The notes under the pieces are model-generated. The model saw only the letters and a program-made list of their open reading frames with translations. It was not told the origin of the DNA and made no database searches. From Collybiopsis luxurians FD-317 M1 (taxonomy: Eukaryota > Basidiomycota > Agaricomycetes > Agaricales > Omphalotaceae), in assembly GCA_000827265.1 (NCBI GenBank), contig KN834822.1:212272-276271 (forward strand): a stretch of DNA of 64,000 bases, given 5' to 3'. This document shows, in pieces, positions 1-11,077 of the stretch (within the stretch, counting starts at the first letter, position 1; each line of letters begins with the position of its first letter). The position numbers and the translations under genes are program-made.

Positions 1-3000
1 TAGGCAGAGCTTACTTCTAAGTGTATTGATTGGAATCAGTATTCAATTTATGGAGGAAAATATTGTTTTTATGTACCTGTCATACAGTTCCGGATTTGAA
101 ATGTCAACTCCACATCTTGCAAAGGACTGGAAGGGTGAACCAGTTAAGGAAATGCCCCGGGTTAGTACTGCAGTCTATATAAAGCAGTTATACGCCTGTC
201 TGGGGAACTAGGTTATTTTATACTTACGAGGATATCCATGGATAATCTAGAATGTAAAAAAAGAGCAGATATTGCCAGTACCACTCTACTTCTATCATAG
301 ATTGCGTAGACTCTCAGAGCGAAAAGCACTTGGAAATATTTTCATCCATTGTTGATAAGGATGCACTATGACAGTTCTTACCATTGGTACAAAGAACTAC
401 TGCAGTTTGCGAAAACAGTTGTAATATTGACAATACCTTACATCTGTAGCTTCATAAATTAAACAAGCCATTCAAGAAATAATAGGGTACTGTCAAACCT
501 GTTATCTGTATTGACTCCAGGGAAATTGATCATCAATTGAAATGCCAACTGGATTAAAAAGATGAATCTGTTGAAAATAAATAAAAGTGATGTTCCAGTT
601 TGTTTCCTTGACCAGACTGTGTCTATTTCAGCCGGCAGTATTTGTAAATAATCTGCCATCCAAAGAGCTAATATAAGTGCGATAAGTACTTGAACAATGG
701 GATAGCACCTAAATCGCACCTGCTGAAGCGGAAAACGCATAGTTTGCAGCCAACCTACAAGGTTGATGAATGTCAACAAGAAATTACATCAGTCTGATAA
801 CCCAAATTGAACATACAGTATTTCAATTTCTTGCACAGTTGCACTATCCATTTGTTCTCAGGGTATTTGGGTACAAGCACAGACCTCGTTCTAGTTGTGA
901 CTGACGGGCTTGAATATATATAGTTTTACCAGGCTCGGTTTCTCTGCCCGAGATATAATCTAAGACCAGCATATAAAATTCAGTATAGATCAGCAACCTA
1001 CATCAGCAAGTTCCAGAGTAGATAAACGGTATGATTCCATACCAATTATACCCGATCATACGCCCCCGAGCTGGTACAAGGACCCTGGGAGGATGCGTAG
1101 TCCCGCTATTTCGGAGTCGGTACATATGGATGCCCAGTCGCTTCTTTTTTCCTCAGTTCTGCATCCGCAATACCGTCAGTATATCCTTTCAATAGTCATA
1201 AACTTCGAAAAGTCTTCTTATCTTCGACAGCTGTAACTGTAATACATTAGCTGCTGTTCTTCCTGCTGTCCAGTCGTCTGCGCATGGCGCATTCAGAGGC
1301 GGAAATAAATTATTCCCGTGTAAGTTACGTGCCTGGAATCGACTCTAGCTGGCTGAGACTCAGAGCAGTGCAAGTCAACACCCGCGCAGCTGTCAACCAT
1401 TCATTTATATCATTTCTGTATAAGAAGATGCCTTACATGCCTCTATACACTCGCATGCATGTATACAAACCCTCACAATCACATATGTAGTTGTGCTACA
1501 GCTACAGACAGACGTAAGGAGCGATACTAGTGCATCCTCGGTCCCGCCGATAGTCCAGCTTCGATCCATTGCTACACCGACCGTGATGTACGTCGCTTCG
1601 GGTTTGATCTTTCACTTCCCGGAAGGCTGCATCAATACTCTCTAGTCAAATACAAATATTTACAAGTATCAAATCTGTCATGCTTAGCTTCGAAAAGTTG
1701 ACGCTAACACACTAGTAACAGACCAACCCTGTTTCACCTCCATCCTTTTCAAATCGTCAAAATTCAAAGTACCCACTTCAAACTTCTAGTTCTGAGCCCT
1801 TATCTCATCTCGTTCAATACTAATGCGATTTGAGTACCTGGCAACCACACTTTGACTGTTATACCTGTGCTTCTTCTCATGCTTCACCCTGTCCATCCAT
1901 TCCATCTCCGGAGTGAGTCAGTCCGACATACGCATTCGATCACCAGAATGACCACATGCTCTTTTTGGCAGCCTGCAAGTCGAGACTCGGCGCGCACATT
2001 TATGGGCGGAAAAAGCGTGGTAGGACTCAGTTGGCTTTGACCTCCAAGGACACTAACATTACTCAAAATTACTGACAGCACCAGTTTCCTAGATTATTTA
2101 GATACACCGACTGTATCCAGTTTCCAGATATTGACAATGCCATTATGCAAGAATTATAAATCCTCTGATAAAGCATTGTGGGGGACTGCTCCGGTTGCTC
2201 TGCTGGCCCTAACATGACGGAGTGGGTCCGAACATTGCCAAACTAATGCGGGTTAGGGTTTAGGGTAAGTATATTAATACCTATGGAACAGACTCGCTAC
2301 TGATTACTCCAGTTACCGATCCGAAGTTATGTGATGACTGCCTATAAGTGATTTAGCATGCTGCCGCTATTGGCCATTTATCTAAGCCCTTTGGATCAAA
2401 CATGTGCCCTGCCAGTCGTTGTTCTTACTTTAATATACTGGCACTGGGCACGGCCCGCATGAGAAAATGGCGGGGCGCTTATTTCTCCCAGCCAAAAGGT
2501 GTGTTTCCACTGTACGGATTCCCCCTAGTATTAAATTTTTTATTCATAACCGCATGCACATGTCTACTAAAAAGTATATGAGAACTTAGAAGCATTGGAA
2601 AAAGGTATGGAACACTTTCTCCATGCCAGACTTCGAAAAACTGTGAAACGCAGAAGGTTCACGCACCAAGACTGCTCATTGAGAAATAATGGAATGAGTA
2701 AATAAAAATTGGGTATGGAGAATGGATCGATGAGTATCTTAAAACTGATTTTACCTCTTAACTTTTGCCACAAGTATACTGGATAAATCAAAATTTCATA
2801 TCTTGTGTATGTGGTACGAGCGGGAACATGGATATACCCTACTAGTTGCCGTCTGCTTGACCGAATAAGGGATAGCACTGTAAAATTACAGCCACTGGAA
2901 TTGCTAGTCATTATCGATTTTATAATGCATGCCTGCCTCTAGTGAGAACAAATAATCTATCCTTAGCGCCGCCGGAGCGGCAATCCCCGACTCTTTACAG

Positions 3001-4423
3001 TTTTGGTTGTACCTTTGGTCTTCAGAATCCATCCAGATCCATACAATGTATAACTACTTAATAGTCCAGATATTTTGTATTGCTGTATCTTATACCTTAG
3101 TGGTCCAGCCCAAGTTGTTCTGTAGAGCTTTGTTTTTTTGCTCATGGACTGCCGCCAGTGGCTTAGGGTTGGTTGGGCATGTGAATGGATCACTTCGCAT
3201 CCTGGCTCTGCTGAGCATCTGCCCAGCTTTGCAGCTCCCCTCAGACTCTACTATCTATGTACCAGAGTTGATAACAAAAATGTCAGTATAGGAAAACTTT
3301 TGCAATTCTTGATTGACTCTCTTCATACTTGAGGGATGTTAAATATACATGTTAAGCTTTAAACTGACTAAATTTAAGAATTTTCGGAGCCCTCAAGGTT
3401 GTGCCAGCTGTCTACCGAGAAAGGACATTAAATGGCGGGAGTTGATATTCGGACCGGTGCTTTCCTGTTTTTAACATCCTTGTTTGTTTGAGAGAAATCT
3501 GCATTGTTTCAAATTTACAAATGGTGCTCAAATGCTTCAAAATGACATAAAGTACACAATATCTGAAACCTGAAATAAATTGAGTATTTTTCATGCTTCT
3601 CGGTACTGATAAAGGGAATAACCCACTGTTTGAACACTTGAAAAACTCTCTGATTATTTTCAAGCTCAAGAATGCTCATAAAAAGGTCCTGAGTCTATCT
3701 ATTAGTTCCAATTGAGTGTGCAGAATGCACTCAAGCGGAAGCATTTTCTGCAAAAATATCAACTCTGGGTAGTTATCAGCTCCGGTACACAAATCAAGAC
3801 ACAGATAGTATGGCAAGGAGACTCTGACTTTGCCTATACTTACACTCACTTAGTTCACCATCTACTATATTCCCTCTGACATACAACTTACTGATAATTC
3901 TCTCATTTGTTCGCCAATCAGTTGAGCTCCACTCACCTGATTTATTACCTACGCCCTATTCTACTATAAAAGCCAGCTTGTTTGTAGATTAGAGTATCTT
4001 TCTCTGAAATCGAGACATTACACTAGTCACTATCTGAACCTAAGTCTCTCTGTAGGGATTTTTGACTTAGCTACCTGTACCACTTACCTTTCATGCCCAC
4101 ATTCTGCATCACTCCGTCGCTGTTTTGTGGCAAATGGCAAGTGATTCAGAATAAGACATGGTGGTTTTGGGAATGGGTCCATTTGCCTTGAGTGTAAGTG
4201 GTGTCACTGGCTTTCCCACCAATGACTCCAACGATAGCTCTTTAATCTTAGCCACAGCTTCTTCAACAGTTGATTGAATAGTGCTTGGTTTTGATAATCA
4301 CTGGGGTGTGATGGACTGCAAGTTTAATGGTCCTGGAGATGATGGACACCTGGGAATTGGTTGGGAGTTCGAGAGTACTGGAGATGCTGAATGCTCAGGA
4401 ATTGGTGAAAGCATTAAAAACTG
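1..4423. other. Gene-poor AT-rich region
   Basis: I see no gene in this stretch. Short open frames exist on both strands, but none shows a family motif, a plausible intron chain or a signal peptide. A short telomere-like run lies inside it and is listed separately. The region precedes transposase wreckage and is probably decayed intergenic or transposon-derived DNA. A gene without recognisable homologues cannot be excluded by eye. Confidence 0.5.
2250..2266 (+). repeat. Short interstitial telomere-like run
   Basis: The sequence reads GGGTTAGGGTTTAGGGT, about two and a half units close to the fungal telomere repeat TTAGGG, one unit carrying an extra T. It is isolated and too short to be a telomere end. 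It could be a repair scar or chance. Confidence 0.35.
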
Positions 4424-4642
4424 CTAAGGACTAGGTGAGCCACATTCACTCTCACTATTGCTACCTTCTGAGCTGCTATCCAGGTTGTCTTTGACAGCAA
4501 GAACATTATGGATCATCTTTGCAACAACACAGACTGGAGTAGCAGGAATGACAGGGAGAACACTGTCAGATGATGTAACTCTTGCTGGGGCCATCATATC
4601 TTGATTTATTGCGTCAGGATTGTAGGGCCACACACCGGTTTT
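4424..4642 (-). pseudogene. C-terminal relic of a pogo/Tigger-type transposase
   Basis: A minus-strand open stretch of about 69 residues begins MWPYNPDAINQDMMAP. This matches the conserved region just after the DDE domain in basidiomycete pogo/Fot-like transposases, where a tryptophan-proline-(Y/F)-N-P-D block is followed by MMAPS and a run ending in PxPVR. No DDE domain or helix-turn-helix is present upstream, so only the tail survives. The second pogo remnant at 8782-10067 is on the same strand but lacks this tail. The two may be pieces of related insertions. The family call rests on motif memory, without alignment. Confidence 0.55.
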
Positions 4643-6042
4643 TCAAAAGGCTGACTTGATTGTGTTGGAAGTTAATTACGAGTGCATGGAATGGAATGGA
4701 ATGCCGAGTTTCTGCTCTGACGAGTCTGTGCCTGATCCAAGGCAGGCAATTTTGAATTGATCTAATTTTTGCAATTTATACAATTTTAGTAAGTTTTCAT
4801 TACATTGATGATTGATGATCCAGGATCTGTGAGGTAATTTGTTCCAATCACCGAAAAGGGCACAAGTCCCGCCACGCGTTGGCGTTGGCCCACTATGCAT
4901 CAAGTTGAACAGAGCCACAGCATATAGATTCAGGGACCTGTCATCAGTCCACTCTATTTAGATACTGTAGCAATATTTGGGCAGTGCTTCCGCACACTTT
5001 TTGCAGGGATTCGGTCACACCTTGTCATGGTAAGCTTTTTTGCCCTCACATTACCAAACTGAAGATCTGGAATTCACGGATGAACCCCAGATTTTCCCAC
5101 TATAGCTTACAGTTCACCACAGCCACAGCTAGTTTTTTCTTTAGCATACAGTGACCAATTAAGTGAATAACCATATTATGAGTGTTTTTTGAGGGATCCA
5201 GTTCCCGGATGTTGTATCTAACAACTGGACAAGACTACGGCATATTTTTTTCAAGGACCCAGTTCTCAGTTGACTGGATAAAAATACTGTAGTCAACATT
5301 TGGACCAAGGTTGAGCAAATTACTTCAGGGATACGGTCGACAACTGACTGGATACAAATAATGCTACAGCTTACATCCTGACAAAGTTCTGGAACATTCT
5401 CAATCACATGGTGCTGTGTCACAATTCAATGATAAATCCGCAGTATTGGTATGTCAACCACACAATTGAGTGAATTGGCCCGCAGGCGGGACCCGAAAAG
5501 TGTGCGGGTAGGCTTGATAATGAGCGCGGGCAGGCCTTGATTGGACGTCATGTGGCCCGAGACATATCTGGGTTTTCTCTCAACTTCGTAGCTCTCATTA
5601 TCAACAAGATTCCCGTACCCATCTGATATAAATTCCAATGTTATTTGTTGTCCCAGTGAGTTTGGGAGTTTATTCAAGGTTCCTTGGCAGAATATCTTGC
5701 GGAGAGAAAGGCGAAAAGTGGGTAGTAGTGGATCCTATGTTTGGTGTGGATACCGGCGAGTGCCAATGAGTGACCATATATAGATCAGCGTCAGTACTAC
5801 TTCAAATCTTTCGGAAATTAAATCGTTTCGATAATCTGATTCAAATCTGATCATCTGTAGTGCACTGCTGAGTTTGTATTATTGGCCGACAGCATTCCTG
5901 CTCAACCTCGACGCTCAAGCATGGCATGCTATGCTAACGCTGTTAAAGTTGAACTGATCTTAAATCAAAGCTGCCAGTTTGTCCAGCTGCTTCCCCCTTG
6001 CCCACTTCATCTCTCAACATTCTCCATTTCTCTAGCTTGCGC
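4643..6042. other. Intergenic region with degenerate repeats; 5' flank of membrane-protein copy 1
   Basis: No gene is recognised. Between about 4927 and 5380 a loose motif recurs, of the form AGGGA-CC-GT followed by GACTGGATA and then an ATACTGTAG-like end. The clearest two copies start near 5251 and 5326, about 75 bp apart. The stretch 5700-6042 is the presumed promoter and leader of the gene starting at 6043. No TATA box is obvious. Confidence 0.35.
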
Positions 6043-7921
6043 ATGATTATTCCGTCTATAACTCACCTTCACGATTTAGCGGTACAGTCCACTACTACAG
6101 TTGTAGAAGCGGGCAGCACACCTTCATCAGTCACCAGCTCGCAGTGTAATGACATCAATAACTGCCGTACTCTGCTTCAAATTGTCTGGAGCTGTGTCAG
6201 TGTTCTCATCGCCTGCACTTGGATCTCGGTTCACCCAAACATACCCGGACCTGATGACAGCTCCTGGAAAGCGTTTCGGCGCAAGATAGGGCTGATGATT
6301 ATTGCTCTAATTGCTCCGGAGATGCTGGTTTTGTGGGCTACTCGACAATGGTTTGCGGCAAGGAAGCTCTCAGAGCGTACGTACTTTGTGTGGACATCTT
6401 TAACTGCATTGCTTACCTTTCGAGATAGGGTATCCAGGATGGACGAGGACACATGCCTTCTTTGCCCTTATGGGAGGCTTTGCTCTTTATGAGGGCAAAA
6501 AGTGTATTTCTGTTCTACGATTCATTCCTCCAGAACCTTTCAGTATCCAGAACATTATGTTCGGGCCTACCAAGAGCCCTATTTTAATACACTTTGAAAA
6601 CTTGGAGCACTGTACTGTCATCAATGACAATTCTCCGTCCATTCACAATGATAGCACTCTGGTTCCGCTTACTGCAGAAACTGGTACTTCTTCCAATGAT
6701 GGCTTTGAACATCACTCCACCGCGGAAGATGAGGCGGAACTCGAGGATTTCTGTTCAGTCGCCCTCCCTGTTGCTGTCAATTACGATAATCCATTTACTC
6801 GTGACAGTGACGGTGTTGCTATCGTAACCTCTACTGACTCAGATCTTAAACCCGGTGCTCAGACTGAGGAGTTGAACGACCACCATTTGGGCAATCCCAA
6901 TCCTGAGGAGGAGCTGAGCAATCATCATTCAATCAAAACCACTCCGTACATTGCTGGCAAGCTTGCCGAGTGTGATCCTGCCACCGAATTCGATCAGCGG
7001 TCATTTGCAGCCCACCTTAATCTCATTGGTAGAATTTCAGAAATCCAGATTAAGGATCGGAGTCACAGTGACAGCTTCTCCAAGCTGATCGCGGTCATGC
7101 AGACAACCTGGTTTGTGGTCCAGCTGTTTGCCAGATGGGCCGAGGGCTTACCAGTGACAGAACTTGAGGTCATGACTCTCGCTTTTGCAGCGATGAATGT
7201 CTTGATCTATTTCTTCTGGTGGGATAAGCCTCAGGGAGTAGGATGTCCTGTCTGCATTGTGCGGAAAAGTATAGATGAAGATGTGTTAGACCAACCAGGT
7301 GCTTCTGTCCAACCAAAAGAGGGATGGATAGCTACAGCATGGAGCTGGTTTCAAAACATCTTGGAAAATGTCTTAGAGGTGGTATGCAGATTCTGGAAAC
7401 AAACCTTCAAGGACATGCTGCTTGATATTCTCTCAATCCCATCAATAACCATAGTGTTTCTGACAGACTTTGTCGGAATGATTGCCATTGTGATCCTGGA
7501 GGACAATGGTAGGATTAGAGAATCCAAAATGGTGTCATCATTCGAGCGAACTACCAAGTTGGAACCAAAAAATGCACAAGATAAATTTATTACTTATGGT
7601 GCGGCAGTTATGTTTGGTGCCATTCATTGTGCTGCCTGGACATCCAAGTTCCCCAGCACTGCTGAGGAGGTATTGTGGAAGGTCTGCTCCCTTCTTGTGA
7701 CCTGTGCTCCAATGTTTCTGGCCTTGTACAATGTAATTTTTAGTATAAGGCCCAATTTGCCTGATTGGGTAGTGTGCCTTGAATGGGTTTACATAGGTAC
7801 AATATCCTTTTACATTCTTGCTCGGCTCTCTCTGATTGTCCAGCCATTTGTGGCCTTGAGAGATTTGCCTCCGGGCATCTTCAAAGCTGTCCAGTGGACG
7901 AATTTTATTCCACACATCTAG
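6043..7921 (+). CDS. Uncharacterised multi-pass membrane protein, copy 1 (CTWVSVHPN/WWDKP family)
   Basis: Two exons: 6043-6376 and 6429-7921, joined by a 52-bp GT-AG intron. The start MIIPSITHL is shared with paralogues elsewhere in the window, which fixes the ATG. Exon 1 has a cysteine-rich CNDINNCRTL segment, a membrane helix, the family block CTWISVHPNIPGP and a second helix ending ARKLSER. Exon 2 has HAFFALMGGFALYEGKKC, a long variable acidic loop, then helices around TTWFVVQ and FFWWDKP, GAIHCAAW, two more helices and the conserved end NFIPHI. I count about seven or eight membrane segments in roughly 600 residues. This is the only plus-strand copy and lies 37 kb from the array at 44.7-63.6 kb. 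The family is abundant in Agaricomycetes and, as far as I know, has no assigned function. Confidence 0.85.
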
Positions 7922-8166
7922 GTTCCAATTTCGATCCGTACTTACCAGTGCATTGTGTTCTCTGAATTCTTCTTCTGCTTTTGTGCTCCTACTGGTGTTA
8001 TATTTTGGCTCCTCAATACATTTCTTCCATACATAACAGCGATTCAGAAAGGTCCTTTATCCGAGTTCAGGTACATGCATCGGACAGCATTTTGATGTGT
8101 CAATGCATTCACATTGAAGTTTGTACGATCAGTTGAAAGGTCACGAGATCCACGATCACACCGTGA

Positions 8167-8270
8167 TAAGATAGGCCGATACGGCTAAGGGAGAAATATG
8201 ACAGAGTGAAACCGAGGGATTATTTCTAATTCTAGTTTCCGAGGGTTTGGCTGGAGCTTGGCTCCGTGCA
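8167..8270. repeat. 104-bp direct repeat, left copy
   Basis: This block recurs at 8491-8594 with about six mismatches (about 94% identical). The two copies are 324 bp apart start to start. Both end in a GGCTTGGCTCCG(T/C)GCA stretch. The arrangement of two short direct repeats around a 220-bp unrelated core resembles a TRIM-type element. However, I found no clear primer-binding site, polypurine tract or target-site duplication, so this is simply a direct repeat. Confidence 0.75.
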
Positions 8271-8490
8271 ATTCAATTATACTAAGTTTGGAACGAACAG
8301 TTAGGAACCGAACACTGAGAATAGGTGTGGGCCGTAGGAGACAATTAGAGACGCGGAATACGCGAGGTGCTCAGTGCAGCGGTGGGAGTTGGGGGAAGAG
8401 ATTGGTGAGGGTGCCTAATCGAGTGCCCAAGTAATTCCCACCGCCGTCTCTTATCTTATCCTCTGTCAAGGCTGCTTCCTTGACTCAGAA

Positions 8491-8594
8491 TAAGGTGGGC
8501 CGATACAGCTAAGGGAGAAATATGACAGAGTGAAACCGAGGGATTATTTCTAATCCTAGTTTCTGAGGGTTTGGCTGGAGCTTGGCTCCGCGCA
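8491..8594. repeat. 104-bp direct repeat, right copy
   Basis: Second copy of the block at 8167-8270. It ends about 190 bp from the stop-codon side of the pogo pseudogene. High identity implies a recent duplication or insertion. Confidence 0.75.
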
Positions 8595-8781
8595 CCCACC
8601 TGTGGACGCCGGTGCCCGGATGTCCCAGACAGAGCACAGCTCACCTTGCAAGGGTACTCAGTGTCCAGGTGATTGCGCTAACCCCAAACTGAGCAAGCTC
8701 TGCTATGATCAGTAAAGCTATAACATTGCTCAAGAAGGTCTAGTAAAGTATAAGTAGACAAATCGGTAGTGTAAAGGAAAA

Positions 8782-10067
8782 TTAGAAAAGTACATCTGTA
8801 TCATTTTCAGTAGTGTCGAAACCTTCTACAATAGAAATGACAAGAGAGTCTGAAATGTTGCGAGCCTTCTGGAATTCATCAATAGTGGCTTTGAGTCTGC
8901 AAATCTGGTCTGGATTATATGATTTCATAGCATGCTCATCTCGCTCCTGATGAATATGCAGCTTCAGAACTGAGAATACCACAATGTCAAGACCCCGATA
9001 GATGTGTGTGACATGTGACAGGTAGCAAAGGACCAAGATATCGTTCTCACGTGCATAATGAAGGAAGGCTTGGGTGTAATGGGAGTTATGTCCATTGACT
9101 AGAAGAAGGCAGGCTTGGCCGTTTGCTTTCACTATGGTCTGTTTATCAAAATCCTTTATCCATTTAACACTTATCTCTCCATTTTTTGAGTAGCCCACCC
9201 TGGAATCAGTCATTGTTGTAAGTTCAATTTGAATCAGGCAATAAATTGGTTGAACTCACATTGCTTTTGCAGGATTTTTATCAGGGCCCCAGGTAGCGCA
9301 ATACCCTTTCCCTTTGAGTATAACAGCTGGAGATGTCGAGCTTCCATCAGCACAAATGGTGTCAATGACTGTTGTATTTTCTCGACTTCCCCCAGTTTGT
9401 TGATACTGAGGACCTTTACACTTTCCGCCTATGACCTGTTCTCTTGTCCCTGACTCCTCTGTGACACCAATCTCATCTGTAGCGTAGGTATTCTCTTCCA
9501 ATATATTGTATTTTGTGATTGTCTCATACAGAAGTCAGAAGTAAGCTTCATTTGCATGGGGATTGACGGCTTATCCTTGCTTTTGATCAAGTGGAGATGA
9601 CCAGGCTGCTCGAATAGAACCGGAGTTTTTACGCACAGTGTTGGGTCCACTTTTTGCCTACACCTGTGACTGGAAAAGCTGCACCTAGTCGTTTGCGTAA
9701 GATCTCATCTACATGCTCCTTGAGACGGCAATGACTAAGAGGAAAACTTGGTTTCCGACTTCAATAATGTACGCAATGACAGATTCAGTTTTGCCAGCAG
9801 TCAACTATGAATGAGTTGCATTGCTCACAGCATGTGTGGGCTTTCCCTTGGCATGGTTGATGATTGTTGCACGGTTTAGCTTGATTGTCTTTCCAGTTTC
9901 TGCCTGGTATATGGTAGTGAATCGTGCACAAACAGCCTTGGCACCAACATTCGGAAGTCCAAGATTTCACTGAGCCAACTCTTCCTGGTAAACTTCAGCT
10001 GCTCATTTCTGGAGAGTACCCTTGGCTTCGCTGCCTCGCTATTTCTTCTTTTCATCGGATTATGCAT
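8782..10067 (-). pseudogene. Dead pogo/Tigger-family DDE transposase
   Basis: Read from 10067 downwards, pieces of a pogo-type transposase lie in order but in different frames. An N-terminal helix-turn-helix part contains RATIINHAKGKPTHAVS and LTAGKTESVIAYIIEVGN. A central part runs from about 9650 to 9480 with VGKKW, AVNP and TDEIGVTEESGT. The catalytic part at 9213-8782 has SVKWIKDFDKQT, LLLVNGHNSHYT and THIYRGLDIVVFSVLK. At least two in-frame stops and frame changes break the centre. The usual second catalytic aspartate in VDGHNSH is asparagine here (VNGHNSH). The C-terminal WPYNPD block is missing. It is therefore an inactive relic of a cut-and-paste DNA transposon. Terminal inverted repeats were not found. 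Confidence 0.8.
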
Positions 10068-11077
10068 ATGTCAGACCATCCAAGATAGAGAGTAGTAGTA
10101 CCGAAAAGCTTATTTCTCACTTAGCAGTGGCTGGGTCACTAAGCTTGCCAGTGGGACCCACAGTGATGAATATTACTCAACAACGGTGAGCTCCATAGAC
10201 ACTGGATTTTGTTCTTACATTCTTCCAAAGGTCTAGTGCAGTATAAGACCTATTTTTGAGGCACTCGTAGCACAGGGAACCTTGCTTGGTATGATTCAAA
10301 TTTTGAGATGGTCAAATTCCAAAAAATCTCATCACAAAAGTGAATATTATAAGATATAAAACACACGAGAAACTTCTAGCTTTTGTAAAATGACGGAATG
10401 GATGTATTCACGTAGATATAAGCTGCCGAAGAGGTAAGAATTTGACGACATGAGTGTTTGGACCACGACGTATAATATGGGTGATGCCGTATAAAATGCC
10501 GATCTTTAACTGTAGCTCGTGCGCATGCCTTGCTAGGCATTTCAACAGTTCATCATATACACTTGATATACACGTAAAACTTGTAGTAAGTCGCTATGCC
10601 CGGATACCCTGGAATCCCGCCCATATTGATCTTAGGCGGCACGTGCTACGCCCCGCGAACGCGCATCATGATTTCATTACCGCTTTTAAATTAATCAAAC
10701 CGTTTCCCTTCCCTTTTCGTTAAGAATCATTTCCATATGATTCTCTCACCTCTTGCACCATTAATCAATTAAATATCGCCATATAGTCGAGTCTATTGGT
10801 CATTGGGTTCGTTCAGAAGACTCCGGACTCATGACTTTCAGTCTATAAATGAGGCTACCTCACTAAACACCCCTACGTGACGTCCTATATATATCCTTCC
10901 ATTGGTCGAAACGTGATTCTTGACACCAAGATCACTGGCAAGTCGCGGAATTTTCAAACATCTCAAACATCGCATTGAATCTGGATATGGGCGGTCTGAG
11001 CAGTGGTGGAGGGACATTTCGAAACATTCGAGTGTATTGTGAGTGTAGCAGCCTCTGCCTACTTGGAATAATTTCAA
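10068..11077. other. Intergenic region without recognised gene
   Basis: No coding motif was recognised on either strand. Two open frames (plus strand near 10454-10723, minus strand near 10838-11143) have no family signature, and the latter overlaps the likely 5' flank of the transporter starting at 11078. The last few hundred bases probably hold that gene's promoter. Confidence 0.4.
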
